A stretch of DNA of 20,927 bases from Candidatus Gastranaerophilales bacterium HUM_12 (GTDB lineage: Bacteria > Cyanobacteriota > Vampirovibrionia > Gastranaerophilales > Gastranaerophilaceae). Both the position numbers and the translations under genes were made by a program. The DNA is taken from the NCBI GenBank assembly GCA_002102825.1, contig DABJ01000029.1:48504-69430 (forward strand). Direction: 5' to 3'. Positions 1 to 6,755 of the stretch are shown here, piece by piece (the stretch's first letter is position 1; every line of letters begins with the position of its first letter). The notes below the pieces were generated by a model. It made no database searches and was not told the origin of the DNA. It saw nothing but the letters and a program-made list of their open reading frames with translations.

Positions 1-32
1 TTGGCTTTTCTATTATCGAACTAAAAAGTTGA

Positions 33-1235
33 TTAAGCTTCATCTAAAGCAGCAACACCCGGTAATACTTTACCTTCGATGAATTCTAGAGAAGCACCAC
101 CACCTGTTGAAACGTGAGTGAAATCTTCAGCTTTGCAGAATTTTTTAGCAGCTGAAACAGAATCACCACCACCGATAACAGATACAGCACCATTTTTAGT
201 AGCTTCAACAATTGCTTCTAAAACAGCTTTAGTACCTTCAGCGAATTTAGGATTTTCGAAAGCACCAACAGGGCCGTTCATCAAGATTGTTTTTGATTCT
301 TTGATTACATCAGCAAAAGCTTTTCTTGAATCAGGACCAGCATCAACACCTTCAAATCCATCAGGAATTTCGTTGATTGCAACAAATTTGTTAGTACCAT
401 TTCCTGAGAAATCATCAGCAGCCAAAACATCAGTAGCCATAACAAGTTTTACACCCTTATCAGCAGCTTTCTTTTCAATAGCTTTAGCTGTATCAATTTG
501 ATCGTCTTCGCAAATTGAATTACCGATTTTACCGCCATTAGCTTTAACGAATGTATAAGCCATACCACCACCGATAATCATATTATCAACTTTGTCTAAC
601 AAGTTTTCTAAAACACCGATTTTAGAAGAAACTTTAGCACCACCAACAACAGCAGTGAATGGACGAGTTGGGTTATCAAGAGCTTGAGACAAGCATCTGA
701 TTTCTTTTTCCATCAACAAACCTGCAACAGCTGGTTTAAGAATGTGAGCAACTTTAGCAGTTGAAGTGTGTTTTCTGTGAGCAGCACCAAAAGCATCGTT
801 AACATAGAAATCGCCTAATTTAGCAAGTTCTTCAGCGAAAGTCATATCATCATCTTTAGCTTCTTCAGCTTTGTAGAATCTGATGTTTTCTAACAATGCA
901 ACTTGACCGTCTTTAAGGTTTGCCAATTCTTTATCAGCACCTTCACCAACAGGTGATTTAACAAATAAAACATCTTCACCTAAAACTTTAGCCAAATATT
1001 TAGCAACAGGTTCTAGAGAAAATTCTAAATTCCATTCACCTTTTGGTCTACCTAAGTGAGCCATTAAAATAATTTTAGCTCCTTTATCTTTTAAGAATTT
1101 TACTGTAGGTAAAATAGCTTGAATTCTTGTGTCATCAGTAACGTTTTTGTTTTCGTCCAAAGGTACGTTTACATCAACTCTGACTAATGCTCTTTTTCCC
1201 TTGATATCACCAAGGTCTTTAATAGATTTTTTCAT
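33..1235 (-). CDS. pgk: Phosphoglycerate kinase
   Basis: Cytosolic glycolytic enzyme that transfers the acyl phosphate of 1,3-bisphosphoglycerate to ADP, giving ATP and 3-phosphoglycerate. The 400-residue product has the family's usual length and signatures: RVDVNVPLD near the N-terminus, LMAHLGRPKG for substrate binding, NDAFGAAHRKHTST, GGAKVSSKIGVLENLL, MNGPVGAFE, and the C-terminal GGGDSVSAAKKF nucleotide loop. I place the start at the ATG at 1235, because AAGGAG lies 7 nt upstream of it. A TTG six codons further out would put that ribosome-binding site inside the gene. The gene stands alone, divergent from fthC, with a possible promoter at 1322-1349. Identification is certain. Confidence 0.97.
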   Translation of the reverse strand: MKKSIKDLGDIKGKRALVRVDVNVPLDENKNVTDDTRIQAILPTVKFLKDKGAKIILMAHLGRPKGEWNLEFSLEPVAKYLAKVLGEDVLFVKSPVGEGADKELANLKDGQVALLENIRFYKAEEAKDDDMTFAEELAKLGDFYVNDAFGAAHRKHTSTAKVAHILKPAVAGLLMEKEIRCLSQALDNPTRPFTAVVGGAKVSSKIGVLENLLDKVDNMIIGGGMAYTFVKANGGKIGNSICEDDQIDTAKAIEKKAADKGVKLVMATDVLAADDFSGNGTNKFVAINEIPDGFEGVDAGPDSRKAFADVIKESKTILMNGPVGAFENPKFAEGTKAVLEAIVEATKNGAVSVIGGGDSVSAAKKFCKAEDFTHVSTGGGASLEFIEGKVLPGVAALDEA

Positions 1236-1321
1236 TGATCTCTCCTTTTTCAAATGTACCGCATGGATATTTTACAAAAAACATAATCATAAGGCAACAA
1301 GGCACGAGGCTTCACTACGCA

Positions 1322-1349
1322 CATATAATTTCAGTAAACGGTCTGTTAA
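1322..1349 (-). promoter_or_regulatory. pgk: Possible pgk promoter
   Basis: Read on the minus strand, TTAACA (1349-1344), a 16-nt spacer and TATATG (1327-1322) form a moderate sigma-70-type promoter. It would give an untranslated leader of about 80 nt before pgk. A second TTGACA hexamer on this strand (1413-1408) has no good -10 at the right distance. Confidence 0.4.
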
Positions 1350-1360
1350 GGTCTATATGT

Positions 1361-1385
1361 TTATAAGTGAATAAGCTTATAAGTG
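1361..1385. repeat. Operator-like direct repeat TTATAAGTG around an ATAAGCTTAT palindrome
   Basis: TTATAAGTG occurs exactly at 1361-1369 and 1377-1385, a 16-bp period, and the 10-bp palindrome ATAAGCTTAT (1371-1380) lies across the junction. The block sits between the divergent pgk and fthC promoters, just upstream of the proposed pgk -35 box. That position fits a regulator site. The function is inference. Confidence 0.4.
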
Positions 1386-1421
1386 GCTTATTATTTTAAA
1401 ACATTTTTGTCAACAAATTAC

Positions 1422-1449
1422 TTGACACATACAATAATGACAATATAAT
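1422..1449 (+). promoter_or_regulatory. fthC: Strong promoter upstream of fthC
   Basis: Consensus TTGACA (1422-1427), a 16-nt spacer and consensus TATAAT (1444-1449). Transcription should begin near 1456 and leave a leader of about 48 nt before the fthC ATG. The TTGACA also forms a 6-bp inverted repeat with TGTCAA at 1408-1413. Confidence 0.75.
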
Positions 1450-1503
1450 AATCCGTTACTATGTTTTAATTTATTTATTCCTTGTTTATTATATATTTAG
1501 ATT

Positions 1504-2019
1504 ATGGACGATAAAAATTCTTTGAGGGTAAAAGCTAAAAATATTCGAAAATCTTTAGATATGACTAAGGTTTCTGCGGATTTAGTTGTTAAGATTCGGC
1601 AAAGTCTTTTATATCAAAAAGCAAAACATGTTATGATTTTTTATCCTACAAAGTTTGAAGTTAATCTTTTAGATTTGCTTTCAGATGATAAGGAATTTTA
1701 TTTGCCAAGGGTTCAAGAACATGACTTATTAGTTTGTCCTTATAATAAGAAATCGGAATTAAAAGAGTCTTCTTTCCATATATTTGAACCGACTTCAAAT
1801 TCTATAAAACCCGAGCTGTTGGATTTGGTGGTTGTTCCTGCATTGATGGCAGATAAAAATGGCTATCGTTTGGGGTATGGTGGCGGATTTTATGATAGAT
1901 TTTTGAAATCTTTTCAAGAAAATTTCAAATCAATTGTTGCGATTCCAAATGAGTTATTCGTTGAAAAACTTTCGATTGATAGTTTTGATATTCCAGTTGA
2001 TGTTGTTTTGCAGGCATGA
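1504..2019 (+). CDS. fthC: 5-formyltetrahydrofolate cyclo-ligase
   Basis: Cytosolic enzyme that uses ATP to convert 5-formyl-THF to 5,10-methenyl-THF, returning a dead-end folate to the one-carbon pool. At 171 residues it is slightly short for a family of about 180-200. The diagnostic nucleotide/folate loop GYRLGYGGGFYDRFL is intact near residues 120-134, preceded by LLDLVVVPALMADKNG. The basic N-terminus with RVKAKNIRKSLDM matches the family's first helix, so the first ATG is kept although no clear Shine-Dalgarno precedes it. It is a single-gene unit with a consensus promoter. Its substrate, 5-formyl-THF, is a side product and inhibitor of serine hydroxymethyltransferase, which is also encoded in this window (14401-15642). 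Confidence 0.93.
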   Translation: MDDKNSLRVKAKNIRKSLDMTKVSADLVVKIRQSLLYQKAKHVMIFYPTKFEVNLLDLLSDDKEFYLPRVQEHDLLVCPYNKKSELKESSFHIFEPTSNSIKPELLDLVVVPALMADKNGYRLGYGGGFYDRFLKSFQENFKSIVAIPNELFVEKLSIDSFDIPVDVVLQA

Positions 2020-2022
2020 AAA

Positions 2023-2046
2023 AAGGGACTTGGTTTCAAGTCCCTT
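2023..2046 (-). terminator. Hairpin terminator between fthC and the Gln/Met-rich gene
   Basis: A perfect 10-bp stem (AAGGGACTTG, loop GTTT, CAAGTCCCTT) begins just after the fthC stop. On the minus strand it is followed by a run of six T, so it is best read as the intrinsic terminator for the gene at 2092-2613. On the plus strand it may also stop fthC transcripts, but no U-tract follows there. Confidence 0.75.
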
Positions 2047-2070
2047 AATAAATAGGGTTAGTTTATATTC

Positions 2071-2080
2071 TAGGGTTAAG
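2071..2080 (+). repeat. Left arm of a 10-bp inverted repeat flanking the gene at 2092-2613
   Basis: TAGGGTTAAG at 2071-2080 is the exact reverse complement of CTTAACCCTA at 2617-2626. The two arms enclose one complete gene. A further TAGGGTTA lies at 2053-2060. Confidence 0.45.
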
Positions 2081-2091
2081 TTAAATTATAT

Positions 2092-2613
2092 TTATGCTAC
2101 GTATTTCGGAGCCATATCTTTGATGCCTTGATCACGAGCTTCCTTAGCAGATTTAAGTTCTTGGTTAACCTCTGCCAACTGAGTTTCTAATTTTTCTTTT
2201 TCTTGAGCTATTCTTTGCTCTTCCATATTCAAGTTTTTGGCTTCAATTTGAGCAGCTCTATCCCTGCCTTGCATATACAACATTTTCATCATGTAATTTT
2301 GCATCATTTGTTGTTGTTGAGGATTTTGCTGTTGTGCCATTTGTTGTTGGTACATTTGTTGCATCAACGGTAAATTTTGTTGCATATACTGCATTGAACT
2401 GTTGTGCGCAAATGACAAGTAATTCATTGTTCTGCCCATCATTGAACCCGGAGAATTTAACAAATCACCGATTGAAACACTTCCGTTTCCAACTGTGGCT
2501 GCGTACTGTTGCATGTCTCTTAATTTCTTTGTAAGCTTCGTCAAACGATACTCAATATTACTCTTTTGGTAAATGAGATCGTGAACTCGAGCGGTGAAAA
2601 TCAGAATGCCCAT
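2092..2613 (-). CDS. Gln/Met-rich coiled-coil protein of unknown function
   Basis: I do not recognise an experimentally characterised family. The 173-residue protein starts MGILIFTARVHDLIYQKSN and is soluble, with no signal peptide or membrane span. Residues 1-45 are predicted helical. Residues 45-70 are Gly/Ser/Asn-rich (GNGSVSIGDLLNSPGSMMGR). Residues 70-115 are extremely rich in Gln and Met (MQQNLPLMQQMYQQQMAQQQ). Residues 120-165 form a charged coiled coil (NMEEQRIAQEKEKLETQLAEV). The shape recalls small secretion or surface-assembly coiled-coil proteins, but no specific motif supports that. The gene is monocistronic, with a terminator on each side, repeated GGTTA motifs in its leader, and a 10-bp inverted repeat around it. 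Confidence 0.8.
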   Translation of the reverse strand: MGILIFTARVHDLIYQKSNIEYRLTKLTKKLRDMQQYAATVGNGSVSIGDLLNSPGSMMGRTMNYLSFAHNSSMQYMQQNLPLMQQMYQQQMAQQQNPQQQQMMQNYMMKMLYMQGRDRAAQIEAKNLNMEEQRIAQEKEKLETQLAEVNQELKSAKEARDQGIKDMAPKYVA

Positions 2614-2616
2614 AGT

Positions 2617-2662
2617 CTTAACCCTACCTTTTTAACCTTTTTAACTAACCTTTAATTTAACC
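2617..2662 (-). repeat. Phased GGTTA repeats in the leader of the Gln/Met-rich gene
   Basis: Read on the minus strand, GGTTA occurs four times at about 12-14-nt spacing within 2618-2662, immediately before the start codon. The copy nearest the gene is part of TAGGGTTAAG (2626-2617), the right arm of the inverted repeat. The copies could be a protein-binding array or a multi-AGG ribosome-loading leader. The role is unknown. Confidence 0.4.
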
Positions 2663-2673
2663 TACATTTATAT

Positions 2674-2707
2674 AAAAACATGCAATCCCAAGTAATTGCA
2701 TGTTTTT
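2674..2707 (-). terminator. Intrinsic terminator after clpP
   Basis: A perfect 13-bp stem (AAAAACATGCAAT paired with ATTGCATGTTTTT) closes an 8-nt loop 30 nt downstream of the clpP stop. On the minus strand the right arm ends in five T. The symmetry makes it potentially bidirectional. Confidence 0.8.
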
Positions 2708-2736
2708 AGACGTTTATTAAGTTTTGTTAACAAAGG

Positions 2737-3351
2737 TTATTTTGAACTTCTTTCGATAACCTTATCAATAAGTCCGTATTCCATAGCTTCTTTTGCAGAA
2801 AGATAGTGGTCACGTTCGCAGTCTTCTTTTACTTTTTCAATAGGTTGTCCTGAATTTTCTGCCATAATTCCGATTAACATATCTTTCATTCTAAGGATTT
2901 CTTTAGCTTCAAGCTCAATATCTGTAGCTTGACCTTGCGCACCACCTAGTGGTTGGTGAATCATAATTCTTGCACTTGGTAAAGCCATTCTTTTACCTTT
3001 TGTACCTGCAGAAAGTAAGAATGCGCCCATTGAAGCTGCTTCTCCTAAACAAATTGTTGATACATCTGATTTGATAAGTTTCATTGTATCGTAAATAGCC
3101 ATACCTGCAGTGATTACACCCCCAGGGCTATTAATATATAGCATAATATCTTTTTCAGAATTTTCACTGTCTAATAGTAAAAGTTGTGCAACAATAGAAT
3201 TTGCAACTTCATCATCAATTTCTGTTCCTAAAAAGATAATTCTTTCTCTCAATAATCTTGAAAAAATGTCAAAAGAGCGTTCTCCACGAGAAGAAGCTTC
3301 AATAACAGTAGGAACATAGCCCATTATTTTCATATAAGTTTCTTGATCCAT
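2737..3351 (-). CDS. clpP: ATP-dependent Clp protease proteolytic subunit ClpP
   Basis: Serine protease that forms the tetradecameric barrel into which ClpX or ClpC ATPases feed unfolded substrates. The 204-residue length is typical. The catalytic triad is visible: Ser107 in GEAASMGAFLLSAG, His132 in RIMIHQPLGGAQG and Asp181 in CERDHYLSAKEAMEYGLID. The oxyanion-loop motif INSPGGVITAGMAIYDT is also present. The start ATG at 3351 has AAGGAG about 7 nt upstream. The gene has its own promoter and terminator. No clpX or lon follows it, although clpX is a common neighbour of clpP elsewhere; a ClpX-type zinc domain without an ATPase is encoded at 10442-10717. Confidence 0.97.
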   Translation of the reverse strand: MDQETYMKIMGYVPTVIEASSRGERSFDIFSRLLRERIIFLGTEIDDEVANSIVAQLLLLDSENSEKDIMLYINSPGGVITAGMAIYDTMKLIKSDVSTICLGEAASMGAFLLSAGTKGKRMALPSARIMIHQPLGGAQGQATDIELEAKEILRMKDMLIGIMAENSGQPIEKVKEDCERDHYLSAKEAMEYGLIDKVIERSSK

Positions 3352-3372
3352 TTGGCTCTCCTTTTTTTATAG

Positions 3373-3400
3373 ATTATACTACAAAATTTTTTTATCGGAA
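3373..3400 (-). promoter_or_regulatory. clpP: clpP promoter
   Basis: A consensus -10 TATAAT (3378-3373, minus strand) is preceded at 16 nt by TTCCGA, a weak -35. It lies about 22 nt upstream of the clpP start codon. The -10 is convincing and the -35 is not, so an activator or an alternative sigma factor is possible. Confidence 0.5.
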
Positions 3401-3416
3401 TAGTATAGTTTTATGA

Positions 3417-3668
3417 TGTTATGGCTTTAGTTATTTTATAGATTTAAATGGTAGTGAAAAGCCCAATCGTTTAGGTCGAGATATATTTGAACTTATACTT
3501 GTGTCTGATGGTAAAGGAGTTTTACCTTATGGAACAAATTTGAGTAATGATGATATTGATAAAAATTGCTCTTATAATGCTAGTATTTATGATTCTGATA
3601 TCGTAACTTGTGCAGAAAAGATTAAACGTGCAGGGTGGATAATTGATAGTAGTTATCCGTGGAAATAA
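3417..3668 (+). pseudogene. 5'-truncated pilin-like protein remnant (C-terminal 83 residues)
   Basis: An open frame without any start codon runs from just after an in-frame TGA (3414-3416) to TAA at 3666-3668. It reads YGFSYFIDLNGSEKPNRLGR, then DIFELILVSDGKGVLPYG, with two later cysteines (KNCSYN, VTCAEKIKRAGW) and a terminal IIDSSYPWK. The pattern D-x-N-G-x-x-x-P-N-x-x-G-R-D-x-F followed by a late Cys pair and a GW motif matches, from memory, the C-terminal half of type IV pilin-like proteins carrying the N-terminal cleavage/methylation signal, which are numerous in Gastranaerophilales. The signal, the first helix and the promoter are all missing. Its last 16 nt overlap the convergent kinase gene. 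It is a decayed or silent gene tail occupying what would otherwise look like an empty 300-bp gap. Confidence 0.6.
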
Positions 3669-4867
3669 TTTGTCGGGATTGAGATTGTGAAAGTTGTGCC
3701 TTTATTTGGCTCACTTTCTAGTTCAATTTTCCCGTGATGAAGTCTTACAAATTCCTTTGTTATTGTCAAGCCTAAGCCTGTTGAGGTTTCCGTCTTTGAT
3801 AATGCATTTTCAACTTGGTAAAATTTGTCAAAAATCCTTTTTTGATATTTTTTGTCTATTCCTATTCCGTGGTCTTTTATTTTAATAACAGTGTTATTTT
3901 TGTTAGTTTGGGTTGTAATTTCAATTTTTGATTGAGGATTAGAAAATTTTATTGCATTTCCTAACAAATTGAATAGGATTTGTTGAATTTTGATGTAGTC
4001 TGCCTTTAGCCTAATATTTTGTGTTTCTTTTATTATTTGAATTTGTTTTTTGTTTATAGCTGGAGCTAAGATATTGCAAACTTCATCTATTGCAAGATTT
4101 AAATCAACATCAGACAAGTTCAATTTAATTGTATGTGATGAAATTTTTGAGATATCAAGAATTTCATTAATCATTCCAAGTAGCCGAATTCCGGAGAGCC
4201 TAATGTCTTCAATATATTCGCTTTGTTTAGGTGTCAAATCCCCAAAAATTTTGCTTGACAAAACTTCTGAAAAACCGATGACTGAATTCAATGGCGTACG
4301 TAAATCGTGTGATATGTTTGCAACAAATTCATTTTGAAGTTTTTCATTTTCTTTGATTTTTTTATTTTGTTTTTTTATTGTTTCGTAAGCTTTGTTTGTT
4401 TCAATGATTCCCTTTTGAAGGGCTTCAACTTGCATTTTTAGGACTTTTGATAGTTCTAAATCTTTAATCAAATTTGAAATAATTGAAGCACATGTTTTGA
4501 ATATAATGGCTTCTTCTTTTGAAAATTCTTTTTCTCGAACGATAACTAAAAGTCCAAAAATAGTTCCTTTTGTGGTTAGTTTTTTGACCAGAATATTTGA
4601 TTTTAAGTTCAAAATCTTTTTTAATTCTTTAGTGTAGTTATTGGTTGAATTTTCGTAAATCTTATTTGCAAAATTTTCATCTATTGGAATATTTTTCGGA
4701 ATATTTAAATTTCCCATTTCAAAAGATAAATTATTTGGACAAATATAAAGAATTCCACAAGTTTCAAACTGAATAATTGAATTCAAAATATCGAAAATTT
4801 TGTTTGCATTGTCATTCAGATTGATTTCGTAGAATTTATTTATTTGTTCAATTGCGTTTTTATACAC
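3653..4867 (-). CDS. Soluble sensor histidine kinase with GAF-like N-terminus
   Basis: Two-component sensor kinase. From the GTG at 4867 the product is 404 residues: a GAF-like sensor region (about 10-135), a coiled coil (about 140-178), the HisKA H-box NEFVANISHDLRTPLNS with phospho-acceptor His187, the N-box QQILFNLLGNAIKFS, the G1 box DHGIGIDKKYQKRIFDKF and the G2 box STGLGLTITKEF. There is no transmembrane segment, so it senses a cytosolic signal. GTG is chosen because it overlaps the hpt stop by 8 nt and AAGG lies 9 nt upstream. An ATG at 4924 would overlap hpt by 65 nt and add 19 residues. No response regulator is encoded in the window. The gene follows hpt where ftsH is often found in other bacteria. 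Confidence 0.9.
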   Translation of the reverse strand: MYKNAIEQINKFYEINLNDNANKIFDILNSIIQFETCGILYICPNNLSFEMGNLNIPKNIPIDENFANKIYENSTNNYTKELKKILNLKSNILVKKLTTKGTIFGLLVIVREKEFSKEEAIIFKTCASIISNLIKDLELSKVLKMQVEALQKGIIETNKAYETIKKQNKKIKENEKLQNEFVANISHDLRTPLNSVIGFSEVLSSKIFGDLTPKQSEYIEDIRLSGIRLLGMINEILDISKISSHTIKLNLSDVDLNLAIDEVCNILAPAINKKQIQIIKETQNIRLKADYIKIQQILFNLLGNAIKFSNPQSKIEITTQTNKNNTVIKIKDHGIGIDKKYQKRIFDKFYQVENALSKTETSTGLGLTITKEFVRLHHGKIELESEPNKGTTFTISIPTNYFHG

Positions 4868-5408
4868 GAGTATGAGCCTTATCAACGTAGCCGATATAAC
4901 GTAGGTTTCTATAATAGCCCTCATAGTCTAATCCATAGCCGACTACGAATTTGTCGTCAACTTCAAAACCATAATAATCCGGTTCGACATTAACTTTTCT
5001 TGTGATTTTTTTATCAAGTAGGGAGCAGAATTTGATAGATTTTGCATTGAAATTGCAGTGCATAAAATCTATTAAAAATTTTGCAGTCAAACCTGTATCA
5101 ACGATATCTTCAATAATCAAAACATTTCTGCCATTCAAATCAGGTAATTTAATATCAACAGCATTAACTTTTCCTGATGTTGACATTGCAGAACCATAAC
5201 TTGAAAGTCTGATGAACTCCATTTGTAAGGGCATATCAAGGCTTTTGACTAAATCAACCGCAAACATAACAGCGCCTTTCAAAACGCAAATTGCGACAAT
5301 ACTTTCGCCATTATAAAATTTGTTCATTTCTTGTGCTAATTCTTTTATTCTTGTTTGTAACTGTTCTTCTGAAAAAAGAACTTTTAAATCTTCAACTTTT
5401 ATATCCAT
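4860..5408 (-). CDS. hpt: Hypoxanthine phosphoribosyltransferase
   Basis: Purine-salvage enzyme that joins hypoxanthine or guanine to PRPP to give IMP or GMP. The 182-residue product has the PRPP-binding motif NVLIIEDIVDTGLT (about 95-108), the flexible-loop region RLSSYGSAMSTSGK, the PP-loop motif VLKGAVMFA and the C-terminal purine-contact motif KFVVGYGLDY. The start is the ATG at 5408, one base after the tilS stop, with AGAGGGG at good spacing. An in-frame ATG at 5429 lies within tilS and lacks a ribosome site. The tilS-hpt pair is a widely conserved neighbourhood in bacteria. Confidence 0.96.
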   Translation of the reverse strand: MDIKVEDLKVLFSEEQLQTRIKELAQEMNKFYNGESIVAICVLKGAVMFAVDLVKSLDMPLQMEFIRLSSYGSAMSTSGKVNAVDIKLPDLNGRNVLIIEDIVDTGLTAKFLIDFMHCNFNAKSIKFCSLLDKKITRKVNVEPDYYGFEVDDKFVVGYGLDYEGYYRNLRYIGYVDKAHTRV

Positions 5409-5409
5409 T

Positions 5410-6753
5410 TTAGCCCCTCTTCTTTTCAATTGTTAATTTGTGTGTTGGTTTTGTTCTTACTTTTATTTTATCACTTATTCCCAAACCTGTCGCCCAAAGA
5501 ACTTCTTTATTTTGAGTTAAAAGTAAAATGTTTGATTTTTCATGTTGTGGAACTTTTTTTTCATTGAAATATTTTTTTAATTTTTGAGTTCCTGCCATTC
5601 CAAATGGTTGAATAATATCACCATTTTGCCTTGTACGGAGTTCAAAATCAAAATCAAAATTTTCAAGATTTACGATTGCAGTATTTTCATTTTCTTTTGG
5701 GAAATGTGCCGTTTTCTGGTCATATTTTTCTAATGTGAAAATATAATCTTGAGTTTCGTATTTGCCCTCTTTTTTTATTTGTAGAGTTGGAAGTTTTTCA
5801 TTTTTTTTATTTATAATTTCAATAAATTGATTATTTGTAAAAATCCAAAGATTTGTTGTGAGAGAACAAGTTCTACCGGATTTTGAAATCGCATTATTCA
5901 AAATGTTTTCTAAAATATTTGTGATTTTTTCGTTGTCATAATCAAGATTATTTTTAATAAAAAGGTTATAAATAATTCTTTTTTGAGTTGGAAATGAAAG
6001 CTTTAAAAACTCTTGTGTTTTGATTTTATTATCTTGTTTAATTTTTGTGTAAAGCTGATTTAAGTATTCTTCAACGATTGCAGTATCTTCTCTTGCGGCA
6101 TTTGATAGGGAGTTCACCATCTCAATAGTATTGGGGTTAATTTTTTTATTTAATTTTGGCAAAATCTCAGCTCTGATGAAATTCCTTTTGTATGAAGTAT
6201 CGCTATTTGAACTGTCATTGTTTGGTTTTAGGTTAAAATCCGAGCAATATTTTTCGATTATTTCTCTTGAAATTTGCAAAAGTGGACGGTAATAAATTCC
6301 TCTATTTTCTGCAATTCCACAAAGCCCTCTGATTCCTGTTCCTTTGCAAATTCTATAAATTAAAGTTTCTGCATTGTCATTTTTGTTGTGTGCTGTAAAG
6401 ATTATTTTGCTATTGAATTTTTTACTGCAGGATTCAAAAAATTCATATCTTGCTTCTCGGGCGGCTGTTTCTGTGTGCGGAATATCAGAAGAAAGTTTTT
6501 CACTATAAAATTCAACACCTATTTCACTACAAAAATTTCTACAATTTTCTTCTTCTTGATTGCTTTCTTCCCCCCGCCAATTGTGGTTTAGGTGGATTGC
6601 AACAATTCTATTTTGTGGGGTAATTTGTTTTAGAGAATGCAAAAGGCACATGGAATCATAACCACCTGAAAAAGCACATAAGTAAGTATTTTCGGGATTG
6701 TTAAGGTTATATTTTTCCAAAAATTCTTTAATTGTTTGCTGAATTTTATTCAT
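5410..6753 (-). CDS. tilS: tRNA(Ile)-lysidine synthase
   Basis: Modifies C34 of the CAU-anticodon tRNA-Ile to lysidine, so that it reads AUA codons. This is essential in most bacteria. The 447-residue protein carries the N-type ATP pyrophosphatase P-loop SGGYDS (29-34), then AIHLNHNWRG (about 51-60), TAAREARYEFF, TAHNKNDNAETLIYRICKGTG and the RPLLQISREII region. A C-terminal TilS_C-like part has LRTRQNGDIIQPFGM and KLKKYFNEKKVPQ. The P-loop Tyr replaces the more frequent Val, Leu or Pro. The start ATG is 2 nt after the upstream stop without a clear ribosome site, so translation is probably coupled. Confidence 0.95.
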   Translation of the reverse strand: MNKIQQTIKEFLEKYNLNNPENTYLCAFSGGYDSMCLLHSLKQITPQNRIVAIHLNHNWRGEESNQEEENCRNFCSEIGVEFYSEKLSSDIPHTETAAREARYEFFESCSKKFNSKIIFTAHNKNDNAETLIYRICKGTGIRGLCGIAENRGIYYRPLLQISREIIEKYCSDFNLKPNNDSSNSDTSYKRNFIRAEILPKLNKKINPNTIEMVNSLSNAAREDTAIVEEYLNQLYTKIKQDNKIKTQEFLKLSFPTQKRIIYNLFIKNNLDYDNEKITNILENILNNAISKSGRTCSLTTNLWIFTNNQFIEIINKKNEKLPTLQIKKEGKYETQDYIFTLEKYDQKTAHFPKENENTAIVNLENFDFDFELRTRQNGDIIQPFGMAGTQKLKKYFNEKKVPQHEKSNILLLTQNKEVLWATGLGISDKIKVRTKPTHKLTIEKKRG

Positions 6754-6755
6754 AA

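Noticed and set aside
118..501. Long plus-strand open frame inside pgk
   Set aside because: It is the complementary frame of a clearly conserved glycolytic gene, with low-complexity composition and no ribosome site.
1236..1503. Search for a tRNA or small RNA in the pgk-fthC gap
   Set aside because: No cloverleaf or stable GC-containing hairpin was found; promoters and repeats account for the region.
1934..2131. Plus-strand frame overlapping the end of fthC
   Set aside because: It overlaps fthC and runs through the terminator hairpin; no start signal or family similarity.
2674..2707. Long perfect palindrome considered as a CRISPR repeat or attachment site
   Set aside because: Only one copy exists, and its position after the clpP stop with a T-run is that of an intrinsic terminator.
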